The notes under the pieces: model-generated
What the model was told of the DNA's origin: nothing
The model's input: only the letters and a program-made list of their open reading frames with translations
The model's database searches: none
Assembly: GCF_000403785.1 (NCBI RefSeq)
Contig: NZ_APHJ01000026.1
Coordinates: forward strand, 124,001 to 188,000
Direction of reading: 5' to 3'
Length of the DNA stretch: 64,000 nt
Origin: Gillisia sp. CAL575
GTDB taxonomy: Bacteria > Bacteroidota > Bacteroidia > Flavobacteriales > Flavobacteriaceae
Part shown: positions 17,669 through 25,723 of the stretch, in pieces
How the letters are laid out: each line of letters begins with the position of its first letter
Position numbering within the stretch: position 1 is the stretch's first letter
Position numbers and translations under genes: made by a program

Positions 17669-18628
17669 TTATTGGATTCCAGTAGTTTTACTTATTAAAT
17701 ACCTTTCGGTGTCTCGTCTACTTCTTAGTATTAGCTCGCCTAAAAATCCTGCAAGGAAGAATTGAGTACCTATCACCATCAAAATTAGAGAGATAAAAAA
17801 CCAAGGATTTTGGGTGACTAATATATTTGGTAACTGGTGATAAAGTTTATAAAGTTTGGAAATCCCAATCCATGCTGCAGCAGAGAATCCAAAAAAGAAC
17901 ATGAGTACTCCAAGTGCGCCAAATAGGTGCATTGGTCTTTTGCCGAATTTAGATAAGAACCAGATACTAATAAGGTCTAGAAATCCGTTAATAAACCTAT
18001 CCATTCCAAATTTGGTCTTCCCGTATTTTCTGGCCTGATGTTGTACTTCTTTTTCTGTAATGTTGCTGTAGCCTGCATTTTTAGCCAAAACAGGAATGTA
18101 TCTGTGCATTTCTCCATACACATCAATATTTTTTACTACTTCTTTTTTATAAGCTTTAAGTCCGCAATTAAAATCGTGAAGCTTAACTCCTGAAGTTTTT
18201 CTTGCAGCAGCATTAAAAAGTTTGGATGGTAGATTTTTGCTAAGTAAAGAATCATATCTTTTCTTTTTCCAGCCTGAAACCAAATCGAAATGTTCTTTCT
18301 GAATAAGGTCGTAAAGTTCAGGAATCTCTTCAGGATTATCCTGAAGATCTGCATCCATGGTAATTATAACGTCGCCTGTAGCTTCTAAAAATCCGGCATG
18401 TAAAGCTTGAGATTTTCCGTAATTCCTGTTGAATTTAATTCCTTTTACATTGGTATCTTGAACAGAAAGCTGAGAAATGCTTTTCCACGAGCCATCTGTA
18501 CTACCATCATCTATAAAAATTATTTCATAAGAATAGGAATTGGATTGCATCACAGATACAATCCAATTATATAACTCTGTTAAAGATTCTTCCTCATTTA
18601 ATAGAGGAATTACTATAGATAGTTGCAT
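17669..18628 (-). CDS. Family 2 glycosyltransferase with two membrane helices (GtrB/DPM1-like)
   Basis: A 319-residue enzyme. The GT2 catalytic fold runs from 'SIVIPLLNEEESL' through 'IDDGSTDGSW' and the metal-binding 'MDADLQDNPEE'. Two hydrophobic helices follow at about residues 228-255 and 268-295, the layout of polyprenyl-phosphate sugar transferases (GtrB, ArnC, DPM1-like). It should load a sugar on undecaprenyl phosphate at the inner membrane for later transfer to lipid A, glycans or proteins. The sugar cannot be told. Neighbours, a phosphohexomutase and an MsbA-type exporter, fit envelope glycan assembly. The DUF4199 protein gene lies 15 bp upstream in the same direction. Confidence 0.92.
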   Translation of the reverse strand: MQLSIVIPLLNEEESLTELYNWIVSVMQSNSYSYEIIFIDDGSTDGSWKSISQLSVQDTNVKGIKFNRNYGKSQALHAGFLEATGDVIITMDADLQDNPEEIPELYDLIQKEHFDLVSGWKKKRYDSLLSKNLPSKLFNAAARKTSGVKLHDFNCGLKAYKKEVVKNIDVYGEMHRYIPVLAKNAGYSNITEKEVQHQARKYGKTKFGMDRFINGFLDLISIWFLSKFGKRPMHLFGALGVLMFFFGFSAAAWIGISKLYKLYHQLPNILVTQNPWFFISLILMVIGTQFFLAGFLGELILRSRRDTERYLISKTTGIQ

Positions 18629-18643
18629 TCAATATTATTTAGA

Positions 18644-19174
18644 CTATCCTTCCATAGGATTTTTATTCTTCATTATAAGCCCTACGATTAAGGAAATAAT
18701 CAATCCAAAAAACAAGTTTCCAACTAGTGATAATGCAAATGCTATTGGAGGTGAGCTAAGTTTAGATGTCATTCCCATAGCTGCATCAATTTGAGCTTCT
18801 GACATATCTGGTTGTGCCTCTATCATTTTTTCACGTGTTGTTTCCATCACATCATTCATGAGATTCGGTTCAATATAAGTTGTAAGTGCAAAAGTCCAAA
18901 TAGCAGCAATTATACCTCCTATAACAGCAACACCAATTCCAACCTTTAGTGCTTCCGATAAACTAAGAAAACCACCATTTTCAGCTTTAAAGGCTTTAAT
19001 TGCAAGAGTAACCAGCACTATAACAATTAAGTACGAAATAATTCCATAAGTAATACTTGGATCAAGATATACGTTAGTTACATACATGATAACTCCATAA
19101 ATCACAGAAATAATTCCGAGCATGACCCCATAATTAAGCACGAATTTTTTAGCGGTAGCTTGTTGATTTTCCAT
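18644..19174 (-). CDS. DUF4199 family inner-membrane protein
   Basis: A 176-residue protein with four hydrophobic helices (about residues 13-32, 40-60, 75-100 and 145-170) and a soluble, charged loop ('MMETTREKMIEAQPDMSEAQ'-like, around residue 115-135) between helices 3 and 4. This is the typical DUF4199 layout of Bacteroidota, a family of unknown function that is very often encoded next to GT2 genes, as it is here (15 bp upstream of the glycosyltransferase). It may act with that enzyme in the membrane, which is inference from context. Confidence 0.82.
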   Translation of the reverse strand: MENQQATAKKFVLNYGVMLGIISVIYGVIMYVTNVYLDPSITYGIISYLIVIVLVTLAIKAFKAENGGFLSLSEALKVGIGVAVIGGIIAAIWTFALTTYIEPNLMNDVMETTREKMIEAQPDMSEAQIDAAMGMTSKLSSPPIAFALSLVGNLFFGLIISLIVGLIMKNKNPMEG

Positions 19175-19288
19175 AAAATTAAGATTGAAAGATTAGTTTT
19201 GTGGTTAGTAAACAAATATAGCAATTCGTTACAAACATAGATATTTAATGTTTTGTTGATATCATTCAAAAAATAACGTGGATATAGT

Positions 19289-19317
19289 TTGATATTTATT
19301 AAAATTGATTAAATTTG
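19289..19317 (+). promoter_or_regulatory. Promoter of rpmE2
   Basis: A TTG at 19289-19291 lies 18 bp upstream of TAAATTTG (19310-19317), a close match to the Bacteroidota consensus TTG-N19-TAnnTTTG. Transcription would start near 19324, about 30 nt before the L31 start codon. Confidence 0.75.
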
Positions 19318-19355
19318 CCACTCGAAAAACGAACACCATTTTAAAGAATAAATAG

Positions 19356-19607
19356 ATGAAGCAGGGAATCCATCCGGAAAATTATAGATTAGTAGCATTT
19401 AAAGACATGTCTAACGAAGAAGTCTTTCTTACTAAATCTACCGCGAACACTAAAGAAACTATTGAAGTTGACGGAACTGAGTATCCATTAGTTAAAATGG
19501 AAATCTCAAGAACATCACATCCATTTTATACTGGTAAATCTAAATTATTAGATACAGCAGGAAGAATTGATAAATTCAAGAACAAATACGCTAAATTCAA
19601 GAAATAA
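19356..19607 (+). CDS. rpmE2: Ribosomal protein bL31, type B
   Basis: An 83-residue protein starting [18 protein letters not shown], followed by '[19 protein letters not shown]' and '[21 protein letters not shown]', which are hallmark L31 segments. It has no CxxC zinc motif, so it is the zinc-independent type B form of the large ribosomal subunit. It is expressed alone from a consensus promoter and is closed by an intrinsic terminator. Confidence 0.97.
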   Translation: MKQGIHPENYRLVAFKDMSNEEVFLTKSTANTKETIEVDGTEYPLVKMEISRTSHPFYTGKSKLLDTAGRIDKFKNKYAKFKK

Positions 19608-19628
19608 TCCTTGTTTTAGTGATCCTTT

Positions 19629-19657
19629 AAAGCCTTCAGAAATGAGGGCTTTTTTTA
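19629..19657 (+). terminator. Intrinsic terminator of rpmE2
   Basis: Stem AAAGCCTTC / GAGGGCTTT (9 bp with one T-G wobble), 6-nt loop, then seven T. It lies 22 bp after the rpmE2 stop. Confidence 0.85.
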
Positions 19658-19729
19658 TGGATTACCTTTTCTAATTAGTTACAAACAAAATTTACTAAAC
19701 AAGCAATTTAAATAATGTAATTTCATTAG

Positions 19730-19737
19730 TATTTTTG
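19730..19737 (+). promoter_or_regulatory. Promoter -7 element of the GlmU-like gene
   Basis: TATTTTTG matches TAnnTTTG, 17 bp before the start codon. No clear -33 TTG is seen. Confidence 0.5.
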
Positions 19738-19754
19738 CATTCAAATTATAGGAT

Positions 19755-20927
19755 ATGAATTATATACTTTTTGATGGTTCTTCAAGGAATCAACTCTTAC
19801 CCTTTACTTTTACCAGACCGGTTGCTGATATTAGGATAGGAATTCTTACCATCCGAGAGAAGTGGGAGAAATTATTAGGTTCAACAACTTCAACTATTAC
19901 AGAGGATTATTTAGCTAATAAATGGCCAATGGTTGAAATGGAGCAAAATATTATGATAAATGCTTCCTTTCTTCCAACTCCAGAATTATTAATTCAAATA
20001 GAAAATCTAGAAAAAAATCAAGCTATCTTTTTTGAAGAGGATGTGGTTGCATTTTACACTTTAGAAGATCAAGAAGTAGATTTTTCTACCTATACTGCCT
20101 TGGAACTCGAGGGAGAGCCATTTCAAATTGAACATACTTGGGATATATTCTCTAAAAATGGAGAAGCTATAGCTGCAGATTTCGAATTGCTTACAGAAGA
20201 CAGAGAGTCTCAGCCAATCTCTGCTTCTAACAATGTGATAAAGCCAGAAAATATTTTTATAGAAGAAGGAGCTAAGGTGGAATTCGCAACATTAAATGCT
20301 TCTGAAGGGCCAATTTATATAGGTGCAAATTCAGAAATAATGGAAGGTAGTTTGGTTCGAGGACCTCTTGCACTTTGTAATAATGCTACTTTAAAATTAG
20401 GTGCTAAAGTATATGGTGCTACTACTGTGGGTCCACACTCGAATATTGGTGGAGAAGTGAAGAATGTTGTGATTTTTGGTTTTTCTAATAAAGGACATGA
20501 TGGATTTCTTGGAAACTCTGTATTAGGGGAATGGTGTAATATTGGAGCTGATACTAATAATTCGAATCTTAAAAATAATTATGCTGAAGTTAGACTTTGG
20601 GATTACGAATCTGAAGGTTTTGCAAAAACAGGACTTCAGTTCTGTGGATTAATGATGGGCGACCATAGCAAGTGCGGAATCAACACTATGTTTAATACTG
20701 GTACAGTGGTTGGAGTGAGTTCAAATATTTTTGGTAGCGGATTTCCACGTAATTTTATTCCGAGTTTTAGCTGGGGTGGAAGTGCAGGAATGACTACTTA
20801 TAAAACTTCTAAAGCCTTTGAGGTAGCAGAAATTGTAATGAAACGAAGAGGCATAGAGTTTACTGAGGATGATAAGGAGATTTTAGAGCAGGTGTTTGAA
20901 GAATCTAAAAAGTGGAGAAGAGAATAA
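19755..20927 (+). CDS. GlmU-like putative sugar nucleotidyltransferase
   Basis: A 390-residue protein with a degenerate nucleotidyltransferase N-terminus ('LFDGSSRNQLLPFTFTRP' in place of the usual LAAGxGTRM loop) and a left-handed beta-helix C-terminal half made of hexapeptide repeats, such as 'IYIGANSEIMEGSLVRGP' and 'GAKVYGATTVGPHSNIGGE'. This combination is the GlmU-related branch of Bacteroidota annotated as UDP-GlcNAc diphosphorylase or 'glucose-1-phosphate thymidylyltransferase'. The P-loop is altered, so the substrate is uncertain. The hexapeptide domain should trimerise. It is transcribed on its own between rpmE2 and mtaB. Confidence 0.82.
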   Translation: MNYILFDGSSRNQLLPFTFTRPVADIRIGILTIREKWEKLLGSTTSTITEDYLANKWPMVEMEQNIMINASFLPTPELLIQIENLEKNQAIFFEEDVVAFYTLEDQEVDFSTYTALELEGEPFQIEHTWDIFSKNGEAIAADFELLTEDRESQPISASNNVIKPENIFIEEGAKVEFATLNASEGPIYIGANSEIMEGSLVRGPLALCNNATLKLGAKVYGATTVGPHSNIGGEVKNVVIFGFSNKGHDGFLGNSVLGEWCNIGADTNNSNLKNNYAEVRLWDYESEGFAKTGLQFCGLMMGDHSKCGINTMFNTGTVVGVSSNIFGSGFPRNFIPSFSWGGSAGMTTYKTSKAFEVAEIVMKRRGIEFTEDDKEILEQVFEESKKWRRE

Positions 20928-20976
20928 ACACTAAATTCTCATTCCATATACATTTTATCAACCCAAGATTAGTTGG

Positions 20977-20984
20977 TATATTTG
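20977..20984 (+). promoter_or_regulatory. Promoter -7 element of the mtaB leader
   Basis: TATATTTG matches TAnnTTTG. Transcription would begin around 20990, leaving an unusually long untranslated leader of about 130 nt before mtaB. Confidence 0.6.
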
Positions 20985-21007
20985 CAGCCCAAAATTTAAC
21001 GGAATTC

Positions 21008-21118
21008 AGTAGAGGATCTGAGGCTTGAAATTAGCAGGCAATGGATTTTAGGACTAATTTCATTATCGAGTTAGATCTCGTAAAATTCACCCTCATTTAG
21101 GGATTAAAGATTTAATCA
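21008..21118 (+). promoter_or_regulatory. Structured 5' leader of mtaB, candidate cis-regulatory RNA
   Basis: The leader folds into a long stem: GA(G)GATCT (21012-21019) pairs with AGATCTC (21073-21079), and inside it GAAATTAG (21027-21034) pairs with CTAATTTC (21054-21061). TGAGG (21019-21023) could instead pair with CCTCA (21091-21095), a possible switch. A last hairpin, GATTAAA/TTTAATC (21102-21117), ends one base before the start codon and could hide the ribosome site. No known riboswitch class was recognised. Confidence 0.45.
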
Positions 21119-22453
21119 ATGGCAAATCTTCAAAAAGTAGCTTTTTATACTTTGGGTTGTAAACTCAATTTTTCTGAAACCAGTACTATTGCTCGTTCTT
21201 TTAAAAGTGAGGACTTTCAAAGGGTGGATTTTTCTGAAAAAGCAGATATTTATGTGATAAATACCTGTTCTGTTACAGAGAATGCCGATAAAAGATTTAA
21301 ATCTATAGTAAAGCAAACACAAAAAGTAAACGAAGAGGCTTTCGTGATTGCTATTGGATGCTATGCACAATTAAAACCAGAAGAACTTGCAGATGTAAAT
21401 GGTGTAGATCTTGTTCTTGGAGCTACTGAAAAATTTAAAATTACCGACTATCTGAATGATTTAACGAAACAGGAATTTGCAGAAATACATTCTTGTGAGA
21501 TTGCAGATGCCGATTTTTATGAAAGTGCATATTCTTTTGGAGATAGAACCAGAGCATTTTTAAAAGTACAAGATGGCTGTGATTATAAATGTACTTATTG
21601 TACAATTCCACTAGCCAGAGGAATTTCAAGAAGTGATAATCTAGAGAATGTTTTAAACAACGCTTCAGAGATTGCTGCTAAGGGAATTCAGGAAATTGTT
21701 CTTACTGGAGTTAATATAGGCGATTATGGTAAGGGCGAATTTGGTGATAAAAAGCATGAGCATACCTTTTTAGATCTAGTTAAAGCTTTAGATAAAGTTA
21801 AAGGTATTAATAGATTGAGAATTTCATCAATAGAGCCTAATTTACTTGAGAATGAAACTATAGATTTTGTAGCTCAAAGCAATAGTTTTGTACCTCATTT
21901 CCATATTCCTTTACAAAGCGGGAGTAACCAAATTTTGAAGGCAATGCGCCGTAGATACATGCGGGAACTATACGTGAAAAAGGTAAGCCAGATTAAAAAA
22001 GTGATGCCAAATGCTTGTATAGGAGTAGACGTGATCGTTGGATTTCCTGGAGAAACTAATGAGCACTTTTTAGAAACTTATAATTTCTTAAATGAATTAG
22101 ATATCTCTTATCTTCATGTTTTCGCCTATTCTGAAAGAGAAAACACGCTAGCAGCAGAAATGGAAGATATAGTTCCATTAAGTACTAGAAAAAAGAGGAG
22201 TAAAATGTTAAGAGGCCTTTCTGCTAAAAAGCGAAGAGCTTTTTATGAAAGTCAGTTGGGAACTATTCATACTGTTTTATTTGAAGGTGAAAATAAAGAG
22301 GGATATATTCACGGATTTACAGAAAATTATGTAAAAGTAAAAACTCCGTGGAATCCGGAGTTAATAAATACTCTTCATCAAATAAAATTAGATAAAATTG
22401 ATGAAGATGGAATTGTGAGATTTACTTATAACGAATTGGAAATCACGAATTAA
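21119..22453 (+). CDS. mtaB: tRNA t6A37 methylthiotransferase MtaB
   Basis: A 444-residue radical-SAM enzyme of the cytoplasm that converts t6A37 to ms2t6A37 in tRNAs reading ANN codons. The N-terminal methylthiotransferase domain has its cluster cysteines in 'YTLGCKLN', 'NTCSVTE' and 'IGCYAQL'. The radical-SAM cluster is 'CDYKCTYCTIPLARG', and a C-terminal TRAM-like RNA-binding stretch follows from about residue 380. 'YTLGCKLNFSETS' and the overall length fit the MtaB branch rather than MiaB or RimO. It is preceded by a long structured leader. Its 3' end overlaps the convergent small gene by four bases. Confidence 0.92.
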   Translation: MANLQKVAFYTLGCKLNFSETSTIARSFKSEDFQRVDFSEKADIYVINTCSVTENADKRFKSIVKQTQKVNEEAFVIAIGCYAQLKPEELADVNGVDLVLGATEKFKITDYLNDLTKQEFAEIHSCEIADADFYESAYSFGDRTRAFLKVQDGCDYKCTYCTIPLARGISRSDNLENVLNNASEIAAKGIQEIVLTGVNIGDYGKGEFGDKKHEHTFLDLVKALDKVKGINRLRISSIEPNLLENETIDFVAQSNSFVPHFHIPLQSGSNQILKAMRRRYMRELYVKKVSQIKKVMPNACIGVDVIVGFPGETNEHFLETYNFLNELDISYLHVFAYSERENTLAAEMEDIVPLSTRKKRSKMLRGLSAKKRRAFYESQLGTIHTVLFEGENKEGYIHGFTENYVKVKTPWNPELINTLHQIKLDKIDEDGIVRFTYNELEITN

Positions 22454-22755
22454 ATATTCATTCCAACTGGTAAAAGATCTTTGTATTTCCTTCTATTCTT
22501 GCGCATATATTTAGCGATTTCAGGATTGGTAGGTACTACTTTGTGAGTTCCTTCCTGGATATAACTTAATAGTGCTTCTAAAAATGGTTCTAAATACCCA
22601 GCTTCTTTAAGCACTTCTGGCATTTTAAGTTTTGTTAAGAACACTTTTCGCTCTTGCTGGGAGTATTCTACAATTACCAACTCTTCGTTAATCACAGATT
22701 CAAATTGTCTTAAAAATTCATTATCTGTAATCTTTATTTCTACATCAATCATCAT
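22450..22755 (-). CDS. Conserved-looking small protein of unknown function
   Basis: A 101-residue protein that I do not recognise. It is soluble with no signal peptide or membrane segment. The chain alternates strands and helices: 'VEIKITDNEFLRQFES', 'ELVIVEYSQQERKVFLTKLKMPEVL', then a helix-rich acidic middle and a basic tail 'PEIAKYMRKNRRKYKDLL'. It overlaps the end of mtaB by four bases in convergent orientation, so the two transcripts have no terminator between them. Its codon use looks native. The start could be either of the first two adjacent methionines. The family is probably small and limited to flavobacteria, but that is inference. Confidence 0.65.
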   Translation of the reverse strand: MMIDVEIKITDNEFLRQFESVINEELVIVEYSQQERKVFLTKLKMPEVLKEAGYLEPFLEALLSYIQEGTHKVVPTNPEIAKYMRKNRRKYKDLLPVGMNI

Positions 22756-23159
22756 CGTAAGATTTTATTCAAAGATACTTCAATATGAGGTAATTTTAAG
22801 GCTTGTTTAATTATCATTTTAAATATGTATTCATTTCTGCCTTTTTTAACATTGTTGGTCAATGATATAATAGAAATTAATGGACAATATTAAAAAAATG
22901 AGTACATTTTTTTAATTCGCCTATATTTTAGAAGAGATAATGTTAGATTTTTAAAATTTATAGTGTTCCATATTACAATTATAAGATCAATAATATCACA
23001 TATATACATGTTTTAATCTATCTTCTTTACAAAGGCAGCTAGTCAAATTCTCTATTATAATTTAATAGTTGATATTTGTATAAGCCGAAAAAATAGTGGT
23101 TATTATGAAAAATAAATTTATATCAATACGTACCTCATTAATCATACACACCGGTTATA
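22756..23159. other. AT-rich spacer between divergent genes, little content
   Basis: About 400 bp separate the small minus-strand gene from the alpha/beta hydrolase gene. I see no RNA gene, repeat or clear operator. A near-match to the -7 box (GATATTTG around 23072) could serve the hydrolase gene. A 21-codon open frame starts with ATG at 23105 and overlaps the hydrolase start, which is noted separately as weak. Confidence 0.5.
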
Positions 23160-23843
23160 ATGCTGATTAACAATGAAATTGTGCATGTGTATTTCGTGCC
23201 AGGATTGGCTGCCAATCCATCTATTTTTGAGCATATAAAGTTACCTGAAGATCAATTCCAAATTCATTGGCTAGAATGGTTGATACCAGAATCAAATGAA
23301 TCTTTAAAGGACTATGCTTTAAGAATGAATTCTTTTATAGAATATGATAATATTGTCTTGATTGGTGTTTCTTTTGGAGGGATTGTTGTGCAGGAAATGA
23401 GTAAATATTTAAATTTACAAAGACTAATTATAATTTCCAGCGTTAAATCTAGGGCAGAATTGCCTAGAAGAATGAGATATGCATCTAAAAAAGGCTTAGT
23501 TAAATTTATTCCTACCAGTTTATTAAATCATATAGATCAATTTGAGAGATTTGCATTTGGAGATTTTTTAAAGAAGCGAGCAAATCTTTATAAGAAATAC
23601 TTATCTATAAGAGATGTGAGTTATATAGATTGGTCAATAAAGAATATGATTAATTGGGATTGTAAATCTCCAATTCCAGGAATTGTACATATTCATGGAG
23701 ATGAAGACCTTGTTTTTCCATTTAAATATATAAATGGTTGCATACCTGTGAAGGGAGGGACTCATATAATGGTAGTGAATAGATTTAGATGGTTCAATAA
23801 AAATCTACCATCAATTATTTTAACTGGTAAAATAGAAGACTAA
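23160..23843 (+). CDS. Alpha/beta hydrolase
   Basis: A 227-residue cytoplasmic hydrolase with no signal peptide. The catalytic triad is visible: nucleophile Ser71 in the elbow 'GVSFGG', Asp181 or Asp183 in 'HGDEDLVFPF', and His202 in 'GGTHIMV'. 'VYFVPGLAANPSIFEHI' near the start gives the oxyanion hole. The substrate is not known. It resembles short hydrolases of Bacteroidota that are often annotated only by fold. It lies 17 bp upstream of a lytic transglycosylase gene in the same direction, so the two may be co-transcribed, perhaps in wall turnover. The start codon has no obvious Shine-Dalgarno sequence. Confidence 0.85.
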   Translation: MLINNEIVHVYFVPGLAANPSIFEHIKLPEDQFQIHWLEWLIPESNESLKDYALRMNSFIEYDNIVLIGVSFGGIVVQEMSKYLNLQRLIIISSVKSRAELPRRMRYASKKGLVKFIPTSLLNHIDQFERFAFGDFLKKRANLYKKYLSIRDVSYIDWSIKNMINWDCKSPIPGIVHIHGDEDLVFPFKYINGCIPVKGGTHIMVVNRFRWFNKNLPSIILTGKIED

Positions 23844-23860
23844 AAATAAAAACTGTAAAT

Positions 23861-24793
23861 ATGAAAATTTTGAAAATATTATTGATGAGTGTTGGATTCA
23901 TTAGTATTTGTGCTGTAAGTATACAAGCAGTACAGGAAGCGCCGGACGCTCAGATCATTACAGATCCAACAACTAAGGTTGTAGGGGAGAATTATGCAAT
24001 TTATGCATTGCCTATGCCAGAAAATTTAAATTTTGCAGGAGAAGCTGTACCTATAGAGAATCCAGATATTTATGAAAGAATGGATAGGGAGTTATTAGTG
24101 AATACGTATTGGCAATCTAATGCCTTATTATTGTTGAAGCGTGCAAATAAATATTTCCCTGTTATTGAGCCAATTCTTAAAGAATATGGGGTGCCAGATG
24201 ATTTTAAATATTTAGCTGTTATAGAAAGTGGACTTACTCAAGCCGTTTCACCTGCTAAGGCTGTTGGGTTTTGGCAAATTTTAGAAGGGACAGGAAAAGA
24301 CTTTAAACTTGAGATCAATGACAATGTTGATGAGCGTTACCATATTGAAAAATCTACCAGAGTAGCTTGTGAATATTTAAAGAAGTCTAAAGAACGCTTT
24401 GGGACATGGACTATGGCTGCGGCGGCTTATAACGCTGGGAATACAGGGGTTTTAAGACAGTTAGAAAGGCAGGATGTGAGTAAATACTACGATTTGCTTT
24501 TAGGAGAAGAAACAGGGCGATATGTATTCAGAATCCTTGCTCTTAAGGAGATTATGAGCAATTCCAAAAAATATGGATTTAATTATAACGAAGATCAGTT
24601 GTACAAAGATATTCCTACTTATAGGGTAAAAGTAGACACTGCAGTTACAGATTTTGCAGCTTTTGCTAAAGACCTGGATATTAATTATAAAATATTGAAG
24701 ATTCACAACCCATGGTTAAGAGATTCATATTTAAATAACAAATCTGGAAAAACTTACTTTTTAGATATTCCGGAAAAGGGTATTTATAATTAG
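23861..24793 (+). CDS. Lytic murein transglycosylase (SLT family)
   Basis: A 310-residue exported enzyme that cleaves peptidoglycan glycan strands to 1,6-anhydro products. A signal peptide covers about residues 1-24. The SLT domain lies at about 105-235 with catalytic Glu122 in 'AVIESGLTQAVSP', followed by 'AVGFWQI' and the 'AAAYNAGNTG' motif. There is no LysM repeat; the C-terminal ~60 residues form a compact extra segment ('DFAAFAKDLDINYKILKIHNPW') that resembles a degenerate LysM-like tail. The upstream alpha/beta hydrolase gene is 17 bp away. A strong terminator closes the unit. Confidence 0.93.
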   Translation: MKILKILLMSVGFISICAVSIQAVQEAPDAQIITDPTTKVVGENYAIYALPMPENLNFAGEAVPIENPDIYERMDRELLVNTYWQSNALLLLKRANKYFPVIEPILKEYGVPDDFKYLAVIESGLTQAVSPAKAVGFWQILEGTGKDFKLEINDNVDERYHIEKSTRVACEYLKKSKERFGTWTMAAAAYNAGNTGVLRQLERQDVSKYYDLLLGEETGRYVFRILALKEIMSNSKKYGFNYNEDQLYKDIPTYRVKVDTAVTDFAAFAKDLDINYKILKIHNPWLRDSYLNNKSGKTYFLDIPEKGIYN

Positions 24794-24820
24794 CAAGTCT
24801 GAATTACAAAAAAAACTATA

Positions 24821-24855
24821 AAAAAAAGGAGACCAAATTTGGTCTCCTTTTTTTT
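24821..24855. terminator. Perfect bidirectional terminator
   Basis: A 17-bp perfect palindrome (core GGAGACCAAA / TTTGGTCTCC with A and T runs) lies between the convergent lytic transglycosylase and thioredoxin-like genes and ends both. Confidence 0.93.
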
Positions 24856-24878
24856 GTTAATTGCAAATAACGAATGCC

Positions 24879-25595
24879 TTAATTAATGGCAACAGTTTCT
24901 TGATTTGTATTATACTTCTTATCACTCAATAAATGATTAGCAATCCCATCATACATCAAATTATAATTTAAATCGAAAGATTCTTCGAAGCTCTTATTTA
25001 GAGAGTGCGTAACGCCTCTTCTTACGTCCAGGACTTTCTTATCCTTATCTAATAAAAAAGTTGTTGGAAGGCCTAAAGCATGCTTCAGTTGGCTAACGAC
25101 ATATGCGCCTCTGTTATTCAATTCATTTACATATAGCACTCTAATATTTTTGTTATATGATTTTGCCATTTTCTTTGTGGTTTTTTGATCATCCCAAAAA
25201 AGGATTACAAAATCTATTTCTTCACTATATTTATTGGCAAGTTCATTAATTGCTGGAATTTCCCCTTCAGTAGTTACGCACCATGAAGCATATGTTATTA
25301 AATAAGTGGGTTTTTTAAAATCATATAAAGAGACTTCTTTGCTGTTAAGTTTATTAAATTGGAAGTTGTTCATATAGCTACCATTTAAGCTATATTCTAC
25401 CAAAGAATCAAATAGCCTGGTAGCTTCATTATAATCGCGTCTGTGATAAGCCTTTTCTGCGTTGGATTTGTATTTTGGGAGGTGCAAAGCAAGAGCTTCA
25501 GAAAAGAATAATTTATTTTCTTCCTGCTGTGCGAAAATGGGAGATACCAATAAGAGTAAACTAAAGAGGGGTAATAGTTTTATCATGTGTTGCAT
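24879..25595 (-). CDS. Exported thioredoxin-fold protein with one cysteine (monothiol)
   Basis: A 238-residue protein with a signal peptide ('LLLLVSPIFAQ', cleavage near residue 22). A short helical repeat region (35-70) precedes a TlpA-like thioredoxin fold. The expected WCxxC active site reads 'YASWCVTTEGEIPAIN': Cys106 is kept, but the second cysteine is a threonine and the protein has no other cysteine. The cis-proline region is 'LGLPTTFLLDKDKKV'. It therefore cannot act as a normal disulfide reductase; a carrier, peroxidase-like or redox-sensing role is possible. A start at the second Met (MIKLLP) is equally likely. Confidence 0.8.
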   Translation of the reverse strand: MQHMIKLLPLFSLLLLVSPIFAQQEENKLFFSEALALHLPKYKSNAEKAYHRRDYNEATRLFDSLVEYSLNGSYMNNFQFNKLNSKEVSLYDFKKPTYLITYASWCVTTEGEIPAINELANKYSEEIDFVILFWDDQKTTKKMAKSYNKNIRVLYVNELNNRGAYVVSQLKHALGLPTTFLLDKDKKVLDVRRGVTHSLNKSFEESFDLNYNLMYDGIANHLLSDKKYNTNQETVAIN

Positions 25596-25723
25596 TTACA
25601 TACTTACACTATCAAAGATAAGTTAGATGTTAATGGATGAAAAACTTATTCGTTCAAACCCCTTTAAATTAGTTAAAGTGCGTGTTTAAAAAGTTATCCC
25701 CTAAGTTATTAACACTTATGGGA

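Noticed and set aside
21008-21080. mtaB leader as a tRNA, SRP RNA or tmRNA
   Set aside because: No cloverleaf, no SRP loop motif and no tag frame; the folding fits only a leader structure.
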